A stretch of DNA of 43,089 bases. Source: Fibrobacter sp. UBA1765. GTDB taxonomy: Bacteria; Fibrobacterota; Fibrobacteria; Fibrobacterales; Fibrobacteraceae. The notes beneath the pieces were generated by a model. That model did not search any database and was not told the origin of the DNA. It saw only the letters and a list, made by a program, of their open reading frames with translations. This document shows positions 6,218-15,111 of the stretch, one piece after another. Positions within the stretch are counted from its first letter, which is position 1; each line of letters starts with the position of its first letter. Made by a program: the position numbers and the translations under genes. The stretch is taken from assembly GCA_002314675.1 (NCBI GenBank), contig DCGZ01000166.1:5613-48701 (forward strand), in the 5' to 3' direction.

Positions 6218-8518
6218 ATGAAGAATTTTTTGAAATGGACGCTTGCGCTTGCCTGCTCTGCCTTTGCTACTTATATGCCGGGGGAGTCTGGCTACGCATC
6301 GCTTTATAACGACCATGGCCTGTTTAACAACCCGGCGGCGCTCCCGTATTTTGGATCGGCAGGGGCGCTTGGGACTTTTGAAATTGAGAATGGTGTTCGG
6401 GGCATGCAGCTTGGCGGTAACATCGGTAACTATGGTGTTGCGTTTGAGTACAGGACCGATGACGAGGGCTTTGACGAGGCGCGCTGGGGCATTACGCAGG
6501 GAACCGCGATTTTTGACGGGCTGTTTTACTTTGGACACCGTGTGAATGCGTTTCGCAGTGCGGATTTTGATGGGACTGAGTTTTCGTACACTCCGGGCGT
6601 GATTGTTGCGCCGTTCCATTTTATGTCGCTTGGCTATACTGGCCATGACCTTGTTTTTTTTGGTCCGCAGTCGCCAAAGAGGATTCATGAGTTTGGTGCG
6701 ACCTTGCGTTTTGGCGACCTTGCCGTGAGTTATGATCTTTATGACTTTGATAGGCATAGCCTGCTTGCGGAGCTTGAATTTTTTGGATACCAGTTTGGCT
6801 TGGAAATTCCTTTGAAGGGCGGTGGAGAATACCGCCTGAATTTGGCCCGCTCGCTTGGGACTAGATTTGAATTTGGTACCAGGTTCTCGGAAGATTACAT
6901 TCCTCACCATGTAGGCCTTGCGTACCACTATGCGCGTGACCCGAAGGCTTCTTCGATGGTGGTTGCTCGCGTGCCGTTGAATGTGCCTGTCAAGGAAACG
7001 GAAGGGTTGAATGTTCCGTTCTTTGGTGAAAGGTCCTTGAGCGTTTATACGGTAAAGCATCATATTGACCAGATTCTTGCATCGCCGAACCTTGGTATCG
7101 TGATTTTTGATTTTTCTGGCTATAGTGGCGGCTGGGCTGTTTCTAAGGAAATTGCCCGAGGCATTGCACGCATTAAGGAATCTGGGCGCTATGTTGTCGC
7201 ATTTTTAGATGACGTGCGTCCGACGACTTTGATTGCCGCAAGTGCAGCAAACTTGAAGGTCGCGGAGCCTTCGGCACGCGTGACCTTTAGGGGCTTTGGC
7301 GGCTCGAGCCTGTTTTACAAGGGCTTGCTTTCTAAGCTTGGCGTTCAGGTGGAATTCTTAAGGCATGGCGATTACAAGTCGGCTGTGGAACGCTACATGG
7401 CTGATAGCATGTCGACTGAGGCGCGTTCCGATTTGGAACGGGTGTACAAGGGTCGTTGGGATATGCTTCTGAAATTCTTCCCGGAAGAATCCCGTGCTGC
7501 TTTAGATTCTTTTGCAACAAAACCTATGCTTACTGCAAGTGCCGCGTACAGGGCGGGCCTTGTAGATACGGTGCTTTATATTGAAGATGTGCCGCGAGTT
7601 GCCGTAAAGAAGTTTGCGCATGTGGACGCTCCCTATGCGTGGGCTCAGGTCTATACGCCTAGCGACAGGCCGATTCTTGGTATGAACCGTGGTTACCGCC
7701 CTCAGATTGCGTTGATTACTGTTGACGGGACTATTACTGCGCAGTCGGCAGAAAAGACTATTGCTGAAATTCACAAGGTTGAAGATTCTGGAGCTGGTGC
7801 GCTGATTTTGCGTATCAATTCTCCGGGAGGCTCGGCCCAGGCAAGCGACAAGGTTTGGAGTGCGCTCAGGGATTTGTCGAAACGGGGAATGCCGATTGTT
7901 GCAAGCATAGGTGACATGGGCGCTTCTGGTGGCTACTACATTGCCTGCGGTGCCGATGAAATTATTGCGGAAGATTTTTCGCTGGTTGGAAGCATAGGCA
8001 TTTATGGAGGCAAGATAAATGTTTCTGGCTTGCTTGATAAGGTTGGCTTAAAGCCGCAGACTGTGCAGACGCACCCCCATGCCGATGCTGAGACTTTTAC
8101 GCGCGGCTTTGACGAAGAAGAACGCGCTGCTTTGCAAGACTTTATGGATGACTTTTACGATCGTTTCCTAGGTGTGGTGGCTCGTGCGACAAAGCTTACC
8201 AAGGAGCGTATTGACAAGGATTATGGCGGTGGCAGGGTGTTTACCGGTTCCGAAGCGTTTGCTAGCGGACTTGTAAAGAAGCTTGGTGGGCTCGATGTTG
8301 CCATTGCCGAAGCTAAGTTTTTGGCAGGCTATTCTCTTGGCTCGCAGGTAGAAATTTACGATGCTTCTGCAGATGATTTCTATATGCTTTCTGCACCCAG
8401 GATTCCACTTGTAAAAATGGATGATATGGTTTCTTTGAAACGCGCTTCCCTTATGTTACGGGAACTTGGGCAAACCAACTTGTGGGCTGTTGATCTAGAC
8501 TTGATGAATATGGAATAA
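6218..8518 (+). CDS. sppA: SppA-type serine protease with N-terminal extension
   Basis: The product is 766 aa with a signal peptide. Residues about 25-245 are rich in alternating aromatic and Gly residues (NNPAALPYFG, LGGNIGNYGVAFEYR, AYHYARD) and look like a small outer-membrane-barrel-like domain. Two SppA (peptidase S49) domains follow. The catalytic Lys is probably K387 in HGDYKSAVERY, and the nucleophile is probably S570 in MGASGGYYIA. They are 183 residues apart, close to the spacing in E. coli SppA. This family degrades signal peptides and membrane-associated proteins. The ATG at 6218 is chosen because it starts the signal peptide; a GTG at 6128 would add 30 unlikely residues. The next gene begins 4 bp after the stop codon. 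Confidence 0.85.
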   Translation: MKNFLKWTLALACSAFATYMPGESGYASLYNDHGLFNNPAALPYFGSAGALGTFEIENGVRGMQLGGNIGNYGVAFEYRTDDEGFDEARWGITQGTAIFDGLFYFGHRVNAFRSADFDGTEFSYTPGVIVAPFHFMSLGYTGHDLVFFGPQSPKRIHEFGATLRFGDLAVSYDLYDFDRHSLLAELEFFGYQFGLEIPLKGGGEYRLNLARSLGTRFEFGTRFSEDYIPHHVGLAYHYARDPKASSMVVARVPLNVPVKETEGLNVPFFGERSLSVYTVKHHIDQILASPNLGIVIFDFSGYSGGWAVSKEIARGIARIKESGRYVVAFLDDVRPTTLIAASAANLKVAEPSARVTFRGFGGSSLFYKGLLSKLGVQVEFLRHGDYKSAVERYMADSMSTEARSDLERVYKGRWDMLLKFFPEESRAALDSFATKPMLTASAAYRAGLVDTVLYIEDVPRVAVKKFAHVDAPYAWAQVYTPSDRPILGMNRGYRPQIALITVDGTITAQSAEKTIAEIHKVEDSGAGALILRINSPGGSAQASDKVWSALRDLSKRGMPIVASIGDMGASGGYYIACGADEIIAEDFSLVGSIGIYGGKINVSGLLDKVGLKPQTVQTHPHADAETFTRGFDEEERAALQDFMDDFYDRFLGVVARATKLTKERIDKDYGGGRVFTGSEAFASGLVKKLGGLDVAIAEAKFLAGYSLGSQVEIYDASADDFYMLSAPRIPLVKMDDMVSLKRASLMLRELGQTNLWAVDLDLMNME

Positions 8519-8522
8519 AAAG

Positions 8523-9605
8523 ATGCTCGCTATAGTTATTACCGTTCTTTGTTGCCTTTTTGCTTCGGCTTTTTGTTCTGTGACGGAGGCTTCTTTTTAC
8601 AGTGTAACGCCTGCGTCAGTGGAAGCCCTGCAGCGAAGAAAGGCTTTTACTGCAAAGTACCTTGCGCATGTGAAGGATAATATTGATCGCTACATTGCTT
8701 CGATATTGATTGTAAATACCATTGCAAATACTGTTGGCGCTTCGCTTGCGACCGCCCTTGCCGTAAGGAACTTGCCGCCAGCCGGGCAAGTGGCACTGCC
8801 AATTGTGCTTACCGTTTTGATTTTGCTTTTTGGCGAAATTACTCCGAAGACGCTTGGCGTGAAGCAATCGAAGGTTGTGGCCCCGATTGTTGCTGTGCCA
8901 TTCTATTACATTACGATTGTCTGCAAGTTTACAGGGCTTATTTGGCTGTGCCTGACACTTACGAAGCGCTGGACCGCATCTAAGGATGAAGAAGAAAAAC
9001 CGGAAGTTAGCATTGACGATATAAACAGCCTTGTTTCGCTTGGCTTGAAGGAAGATGTAATCGACAGGCAGCAGGCGAGCGTTATCAAGAATATCTTGGC
9101 GTTGAAGAAGGTTCCTGTACGCAAGGTGATGACTCCGCGAAATGTCGTGTTTTCGCTGCCGGCTTCAAGTACCATTGGAGAAACTATTGCTGAACGCGGG
9201 AACTGGCCTTTTTCGAGAATCCCATTGCATGGTGAAAAGAAGGATGAATGGATTGGAATTGTGCTTAGGCGCGATGCGTACAATTACCTTGCCGAGGGCA
9301 AGCGCGACGTGCCGTTGAAAAAGCTTATGCGTCCGATCCAGTTTGTGCCGGATAGCCTGAACATTGATAAGTTGCTGCTGCGCTTCTTAAAGCAGCGAGG
9401 CCACATTGTTGGTGTTGTAGATGAATGGGGTTCCATTGCGGGCATTGCAAGCCTTGAAGATGTTCTCGAAGAAATTCTTGGCCGCGAGATTGTCGATGAA
9501 TATGACGAGGCTGTGGACTTGCAGGAACAGGCGCGGCGAAAGTCAAGCAATATTGCAAAGCTTAGAAAGCAGGGCGAAACGATTTCTATCAAGAGCGTGA
9601 AGTAA
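8523..9605 (+). CDS. CNNM/HlyC-CorC-type CBS membrane protein
   Basis: The product is 360 aa. The DUF21/CNNM transmembrane domain (about 1-145) has hydrophobic segments at about 1-20, 55-80, 85-105 and 115-140. It carries the usual SVTEASFYS and FGEITPKTLG signatures. A CBS pair spans about 190-315 (KVMTPRNVVF, then GVVDEWGSIAGIASLEDVLEEILGREI). The family is linked to Mg2+/Co2+ efflux or resistance. The protein ends soon after the second CBS domain with a basic tail, so the usual C-terminal CorC_HlyC domain is missing. It is almost certainly cotranscribed with sppA and followed by a strong terminator. Confidence 0.85.
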   Translation: MLAIVITVLCCLFASAFCSVTEASFYSVTPASVEALQRRKAFTAKYLAHVKDNIDRYIASILIVNTIANTVGASLATALAVRNLPPAGQVALPIVLTVLILLFGEITPKTLGVKQSKVVAPIVAVPFYYITIVCKFTGLIWLCLTLTKRWTASKDEEEKPEVSIDDINSLVSLGLKEDVIDRQQASVIKNILALKKVPVRKVMTPRNVVFSLPASSTIGETIAERGNWPFSRIPLHGEKKDEWIGIVLRRDAYNYLAEGKRDVPLKKLMRPIQFVPDSLNIDKLLLRFLKQRGHIVGVVDEWGSIAGIASLEDVLEEILGREIVDEYDEAVDLQEQARRKSSNIAKLRKQGETISIKSVK

Positions 9606-9643
9606 AAGAAAGAGCTTTCCGTTAGGAAAGCTCTTTTGCTTTT
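9606..9643. terminator. Bidirectional terminator, CBS gene/recD
   Basis: AGAGCTTTCC and GGAAAGCTCT form a perfect 10-bp stem around GTTA, with A-rich and T-rich flanks. It lies between the convergent CBS-protein gene and recD and overlaps the end of the recD stop codon region. Confidence 0.85.
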
Positions 9644-11501
9644 AAAGTTCAATGCCTGTTTCGCGAGGCTCCTTTCTGCATGCACCTGTTCTAAAGTGAT
9701 CTTCATCAGAAATTACGACGCAGTGGTATTTTGCACGTGTAATGCCTGTGTAGAGAATCTGCTTGGAAAGCAATGGGCTTTCCTTGTTTTCTGGAAGAAC
9801 CATGATTACGTTTTCGTATTCGGAACCTTGGGACTTGTGAATTGTCATTGCGAACGAAGTTTCGTAAGTGCCTTCGTTTAGTGCGTTCGTTTCAAAGAAT
9901 TCAAAGGCATTAGCTCGTTCGAACATTACGTAGGAATAACGCTTCCCATTGATTCTTAGATTGAATGCAAGACCTGTGTCACCATTGTAAAGTGAGTATG
10001 GATAAAGGTTCGTGTTGATCATCAGTGGGCGAGCTATCGGGAACAGCTTTGCAAATTCTTCGTTAAAGAAAGCTGTTCCATGCCTGCCTTGGCGAGATGC
10101 GCAAAGAACTTTAGTGTGCTTTGTTACCTTCCAGGCCATTGCAGCTTTTTTGAAAAGTTCTTCGTTGTTGGCTTCTTGAATGTATTTAGAAACAGAACCT
10201 TGGCTAAAGTACGTGCTTGCGCATTCAATAAGTTCCTTGATTTGCTTTTCGAAAGGTTCGTATTCTGTTTTGACTATGTGGGCTATAACTTTTGTTAAGT
10301 CTCCCTTGTTGCCGGGGGCGAGCATTGCGAAAACTTTATCGACTCCGTTGTTGTCTCCCTTCATGTCGGTGGGCAGTAGATCCAGGAAGTCGCTCTTGGA
10401 GTTCCATTGCAAGCCGAAATTAGGACAGTTAAGGTTTTGTGCCTCGTTTACCTTGTCGGCGAGTTCCTTGATAGCCTGAATAGACCTGAACGACTTTGTT
10501 AGACGAACAACGCTTTCATGACCGATGGAACCAAGTAAATCGCCAAGAACCGCACCTGCATCGACTGAGGGTAACTGGTTTTCATCACCAAGCAGGAATA
10601 CATGGCTATTGCTTGGAATTGCGGAAAGCAAGTTCGCAAACATTTCGATGTCTATCATGCTTGCTTCATCAATGACAAAAACCTCGCCTTCTGGGAATGT
10701 ATTTTGTTCATTGTATAAAAAATTATTTGTGTTTGGCCTATATCGGAGTAGCCTATGAATTGTTTCGCCCTTGAGTTCTTGAAGTACCGTCTTTATGGAA
10801 TTGCTGCATGTAGTCTGTTCAAGTGAATTCTTGATAGATTCTTCCATACGGCTTGCTGCCTTTCCGCTAGGCGCTGCAAGATGAATTTTTAGAGATGTCC
10901 CCTTTTTCGAAAGCAAGCGCGCAAGAATATGAAAGACTACTGTGGTTTTGCCTGTGCCAGGTCCACCTGTAACAATGAGATTCTGGTTTTCGCCGCGAAC
11001 AATTGCTTCGGCCTGTCGATCGTGAGGGGGTGGGGTGATTTGTTCAATGGTCTCTTGAATTTTTTGTTCAAGATTATCTTCGCTTGCTGGAGCCTTGAAG
11101 AGCTCGTGCATTTTTTGAACAATCACTTGTTTTGCCAAATAATATTTTTGAACATACAGTGCGTTGTCTGCAATAATCAATGGGAAACTTGACAAATCAA
11201 CAGAGCCTACAATGTTCCTGTATTTTCCAATAGAGTTTATTGCCTTTGCGGCAGAAGTTGCGTATGCCATGATGGTAGCATCTGCACCGAATTTTCTGCA
11301 GCATGTGTTGAAAATGTATGTTTCGTTTAAAAGAACGCGCGTGTCTCCCTGTTCATTACAGGCAAAAAGCATCGCAATTAGGTTGAGTGCGTCATCTGAA
11401 ATTGTAGGCTCGAATTCTGCGATGGATTTTAAAAGCCTTACAGAAAAAGATGAAAGGGAGCCTTGTTCGTTTAAATATTTTGCAAAGTTACTTGTGGACA
11501 T
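9642..11501 (-). CDS. recD: Exodeoxyribonuclease V alpha subunit RecD
   Basis: The product is 619 aa, close to the usual length. Superfamily 1 helicase motifs are intact. Walker A is VTGGPGTGKTTV (about 177-188), Walker B is VFVIDEASMID, and motif III is FLLGDENQLPSVDAGAVL. The late motif AMTIHKSQGSEYENVIM is followed by YTGITRAK. RecD is the 5'-3' motor of the RecBCD enzyme, which processes DNA double-strand ends for recombination. It is the last gene of recC-recB-recD. AAGGAG lies 7 nt before the ATG, and the gap after the recB stop codon is 11 bp. Confidence 0.95.
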   Translation of the reverse strand: MSTSNFAKYLNEQGSLSSFSVRLLKSIAEFEPTISDDALNLIAMLFACNEQGDTRVLLNETYIFNTCCRKFGADATIMAYATSAAKAINSIGKYRNIVGSVDLSSFPLIIADNALYVQKYYLAKQVIVQKMHELFKAPASEDNLEQKIQETIEQITPPPHDRQAEAIVRGENQNLIVTGGPGTGKTTVVFHILARLLSKKGTSLKIHLAAPSGKAASRMEESIKNSLEQTTCSNSIKTVLQELKGETIHRLLRYRPNTNNFLYNEQNTFPEGEVFVIDEASMIDIEMFANLLSAIPSNSHVFLLGDENQLPSVDAGAVLGDLLGSIGHESVVRLTKSFRSIQAIKELADKVNEAQNLNCPNFGLQWNSKSDFLDLLPTDMKGDNNGVDKVFAMLAPGNKGDLTKVIAHIVKTEYEPFEKQIKELIECASTYFSQGSVSKYIQEANNEELFKKAAMAWKVTKHTKVLCASRQGRHGTAFFNEEFAKLFPIARPLMINTNLYPYSLYNGDTGLAFNLRINGKRYSYVMFERANAFEFFETNALNEGTYETSFAMTIHKSQGSEYENVIMVLPENKESPLLSKQILYTGITRAKYHCVVISDEDHFRTGACRKEPRETGIEL

Positions 11502-11512
11502 AAAAAAACTCC

Positions 11513-14500
11513 TTAGGCAAGCAGACGTGTTTCTACTAGCGCCTTGAATTCCTTGACAAGTGCCGTGTACGATTCGTAGCGAATGTTACTGAAGCCCATG
11601 CTTGTTCCGCTGTGCGTTCCTCGCAAGTAGCAATAGTAAACACCTCCGAAAAGTTCATTGTAAATCTTTTCTTTGTCAATTTCGCTGGTAACATGCTTGA
11701 TGCTTGCAAGCCACTCGATAAGAATGATGGAATACAGGGCTCTTTGAACCGTGTATTTTTGACGTTCCATGTTTTCTTCAATACCTTCTACGGAGTAATT
11801 GCCGATGTAATTACCCTTCCAGTCAAGAATGCAATAGCGGCCATCTACGCGGAATAATAGGTCGATGAAGCCGTTAAAGAACCATGTCGGGATTTCCTTT
11901 GTGGCAAGATTGATTTGCATTTGCCCCGATTCGTTCAAGACCTTTTTTACTGCACCGATGTTGAACTGCATTTCTGTTTTTTTATCGCTTTCGTTTATGT
12001 CGCCAAGGCAGAATGTTTCGCCGCTTGCACTCCAAAGCTTTGGAAGTGCGGCGTTCATTGTTTCATGAATGATGTGGATGGTGTCTTTTGCGATTTGCTC
12101 GTTGCATTGAACTCCGTTACGGTGGAAAATGCTTTCGATTTCGTTTCTTTTTCTGTTGTATAGCTCGGTTGCCTCTGGAGAGTCGCAGCTTGTAGAAACT
12201 TGCTTGCCTTCGTTAAAATCTAGAAGCTCAAAGACTTCATGAATTGCTACGCCAAAGACGGCTCCGCGAGGATAGTTACTGTCGTTGAAGCTTGCTCCAA
12301 TTTTTTGATTTCCTGTTTCGTTACCGTCAGTAGCATCGGATTCGTCGTTTTTGCCATAGCCTTCTTCTTTATTGCTATGGGTAAGTTTTGTATACGATGT
12401 AGCTTCGCAGAATAGGTTTGTCTTGCCGTTAGTCTTGATTGCATTTAGGTGCTTATGCAAATCGCGGATTGATCTAGTTTCTTCGTTGTCGTTTATTTCG
12501 TTTGAAATTTCGATCGGGGTTGTCTTTAAGAGTTTATTCCAGGTTTCGAAGGAATCTGTTTGAATATTTGCGGAAGTGTATGCGACTGCAGCGTCGGCTG
12601 TAAGGGCGTCCTTGCCGATTTTGTTAAATACGGCATTGATTGCAGGCTTGATGAATAAGTCTGATGCTCCTAGAGGGAGTTTTTTCTTTGCGGTATAACG
12701 CGGCAAGAACATGATGAATTTTGCTCTTGTAACAGCAACGTAGTACATTCTGCGAATTTCATCGTCGTCTTCTTTTTGACAAATGTTTTTCCCGTTAGTT
12801 AAGGAAATAGCTCTTTTAGGAATAGCTGAATTGGAATCGTCTAACGAATAAACAAAAGGCTGTTCGTTTTTCCCGGAGCTTTTCCCTCCGACAACAATAA
12901 CGACTGGGAATTCCAGGCCCTTTGACTGGTGGAGAGTCATTACCTGCACTACATTCTTGTCTGTTTCTCTGCTGATGTATTGAGCATCCTTGATAATTGG
13001 CGATTCTTTACCGGTGCATAATTTATCTAGATGCAATGTCATTTTTTCGAGAGACCAGTTGTTTTTGCAAAGACATTCTTGAATATATTCACCAATTTGG
13101 TGATATTTTGCAAGTTCCTGGAATTTGCCTATTTCAAGCAAATCTTTTTCTATGGTAGTATTTTCAAAAATCTTTTGAATGAGCGAAATCCATTTGCGGT
13201 CTTCTGCAAGTTTTTGCCATGCACTAATGTTTTGTGCAAAGACATCGCTGCGGTCGTCGAAATTGAAATTGTGAGCATCATTAAGAGATTTGTTGAAGAA
13301 TGGAGTAATCAAGGATGAACGCTTGATGCTTTGACTTTTAGGACTGTTATCGCGGGTTGCGATAGCTTTTAAAAGAATGCTCCAGTAACGGCATTCAACA
13401 CTTTTGAAGAGGCCTTCTTCCTTGTACAGGATAAATGGTATTTGCGATTTGCGCAAATGATGCTCAAAGGCTTTCATTTCTTTATGGGATCTGGTAAGAA
13501 TGGCGATGTCTGAGTAGGTGAGCTTTTTTGATTGGCTCGGATCCTTTCTTGGAATTTCAACTTTGCCAATCATGTCCTTGACTTGGTTGATTGCAAACGA
13601 TGCGTATTTGTAATCTGAAATGTTGTCTGGGCTTATCCATAGTGCTGGAACTTCCTTGCCATTTAGCATTGGCTTGTAGGTATCGTCTTTTTTGCCAAAC
13701 CCGGATTCTACAAATTCCACTTTACCTTGGTTGTTATCGCTATTCGCGTCAAACAGGAATGCTTTTTCTTCTTTTTCTTCTTTTTTGTAGCCACAAAGAT
13801 CGTTGCAGGCGTCGATGATTGCCTTGGACGATCTAAAGTTATTTGCTAGCCTAAAGCCCTTGCCATTTGTTTTGCCTAGAATATCGCTGCACGCCTTTTG
13901 GTATACAGCAATGTCTGCACCCTGGAATTTGTAGATAGCTTGCTTTGGGTCGCCTACAACAAAGATTCGATTGGCCTTACCTTCAAGGAAGATGTTCTTG
14001 AAAATGCCCCATTGGAAAATATTTGTGTCTTGGAATTCGTCAATGATGCCATAGCGATATCTACGGCGTAATTCCTTTAGCAATGAGGAATCTTGAGCAC
14101 ATGCCTTATAAACGGCTTCGATCAAGTCGTCATAAGTATGGAAATAATTTGCCGTTTTATAGGCTTGCCATTTGTCATAGGCGTTGATGGCCTGTTCCTG
14201 AATAAAACTATTTACCTCTGCGGTTTCGTAAGCTTTTTGAGCCAGCTCCCTTATTGAGTTGGGAGTTTGCCCATTGTAGGATTCGAAGAATGATATGATG
14301 TCTTGCGATTCTTTGTCTGTATATTTCGCCCTGTCATTTTTGATGCTTACCGCTCCATAGCTCTGAACGACCTTTTCATTTTCCTTGGCATTTGGATTTA
14401 TTTTCCACTTAATCTTCCAATCTGGGTGGAGTTCCTTGGCTCTTTCGGAATAGCTTGTAATTAAGGCCTTGTAATCTGTGGACTCAATATTTTCTTTTAA

Positions 14501-15100
14501 TTTTTCCAGATCATACTGGTCTACAAATGTCTTGATTTCTGGGTTGTATTTTTGAGCGAGGTCTACAGTTCTTACGATGAGGCTTTCTACAGAAACGCCT
14601 CTTTCGAGTAACTTAAGGAACTTTTTGTCTTTTGGCCATTCATCTCTACAAATGTATTCTACCAAGGATTTGATTTGCGAAGGGTCTATAAGAGAAGTGT
14701 TTGTGTTTACGTTTGCTTCAAAACCATATTGACCAAGTACCATTTCGCAAAAGGAATGGAATGTGTAAATGGGAGCCTGGTCGATAGAACGCAAAGCTCT
14801 TTCTATTCGTTCTTTTTTAGCAAGGTCGGTGTTCTCTTCTTGTGAAGATTCTTCTAGAATTTCTCGTATACGGCTTCTAAGTTCGCCGGCAGCCTTGTTC
14901 GTGAATGTGACAAGAAGAATTTCTGACAGCTTTACCTGTTTTTTGTCTACGAGGTTTTCACCATCGCTTTCGATGATTTGTTTTACAAGTTGCTGAATGG
15001 TATAGGTTTTGCCTGTTCCAGCAGAAGCTTCAATGGTAATGTTGCTTGTGAAAAAGTCACTATCTAATTTTTCAAGATCAAGATTCTTGCGATTTTTCAT
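11513..15100 (-). CDS. recB: Exodeoxyribonuclease V beta subunit RecB
   Basis: The product is 1195 aa. The UvrD-type helicase has Walker A EASAGTGKTYT (about 24-34), motif II RYGIIDEFQDTN (near 347) and the VMTLHQSKGLEFPVVIV motif. MYYVAVTRAK follows. The C-terminal RecB nuclease domain keeps GFIDLLFRVDGRYCILDWKG (near 1090), where the Asp and the Asp-x-Lys pair form the metal site, then YTVQRALYSIIL. It should therefore be an active nuclease. The start at 15100 is supported by GAGG 7 nt upstream, 11 bp after the recC stop codon. A longer frame starting at 15145 would overlap recC. Confidence 0.95.
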   Translation of the reverse strand: MKNRKNLDLEKLDSDFFTSNITIEASAGTGKTYTIQQLVKQIIESDGENLVDKKQVKLSEILLVTFTNKAAGELRSRIREILEESSQEENTDLAKKERIERALRSIDQAPIYTFHSFCEMVLGQYGFEANVNTNTSLIDPSQIKSLVEYICRDEWPKDKKFLKLLERGVSVESLIVRTVDLAQKYNPEIKTFVDQYDLEKLKENIESTDYKALITSYSERAKELHPDWKIKWKINPNAKENEKVVQSYGAVSIKNDRAKYTDKESQDIISFFESYNGQTPNSIRELAQKAYETAEVNSFIQEQAINAYDKWQAYKTANYFHTYDDLIEAVYKACAQDSSLLKELRRRYRYGIIDEFQDTNIFQWGIFKNIFLEGKANRIFVVGDPKQAIYKFQGADIAVYQKACSDILGKTNGKGFRLANNFRSSKAIIDACNDLCGYKKEEKEEKAFLFDANSDNNQGKVEFVESGFGKKDDTYKPMLNGKEVPALWISPDNISDYKYASFAINQVKDMIGKVEIPRKDPSQSKKLTYSDIAILTRSHKEMKAFEHHLRKSQIPFILYKEEGLFKSVECRYWSILLKAIATRDNSPKSQSIKRSSLITPFFNKSLNDAHNFNFDDRSDVFAQNISAWQKLAEDRKWISLIQKIFENTTIEKDLLEIGKFQELAKYHQIGEYIQECLCKNNWSLEKMTLHLDKLCTGKESPIIKDAQYISRETDKNVVQVMTLHQSKGLEFPVVIVVGGKSSGKNEQPFVYSLDDSNSAIPKRAISLTNGKNICQKEDDDEIRRMYYVAVTRAKFIMFLPRYTAKKKLPLGASDLFIKPAINAVFNKIGKDALTADAAVAYTSANIQTDSFETWNKLLKTTPIEISNEINDNEETRSIRDLHKHLNAIKTNGKTNLFCEATSYTKLTHSNKEEGYGKNDESDATDGNETGNQKIGASFNDSNYPRGAVFGVAIHEVFELLDFNEGKQVSTSCDSPEATELYNRKRNEIESIFHRNGVQCNEQIAKDTIHIIHETMNAALPKLWSASGETFCLGDINESDKKTEMQFNIGAVKKVLNESGQMQINLATKEIPTWFFNGFIDLLFRVDGRYCILDWKGNYIGNYSVEGIEENMERQKYTVQRALYSIILIEWLASIKHVTSEIDKEKIYNELFGGVYYCYLRGTHSGTSMGFSNIRYESYTALVKEFKALVETRLLA

Positions 15101-15111
15101 AATATTCCTCA

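Noticed and set aside
6209..7063. Open frame of 284 codons antisense to sppA
   Set aside because: It is strongly basic and lacks motifs. The sense strand encodes the SppA protein with a signal peptide.
9838..9870. Another REP-like CHCER sequence
   Set aside because: The bases encode the conserved RecD motif TIHKSQG on the minus strand. The similarity to the REP-like repeat is coincidental.
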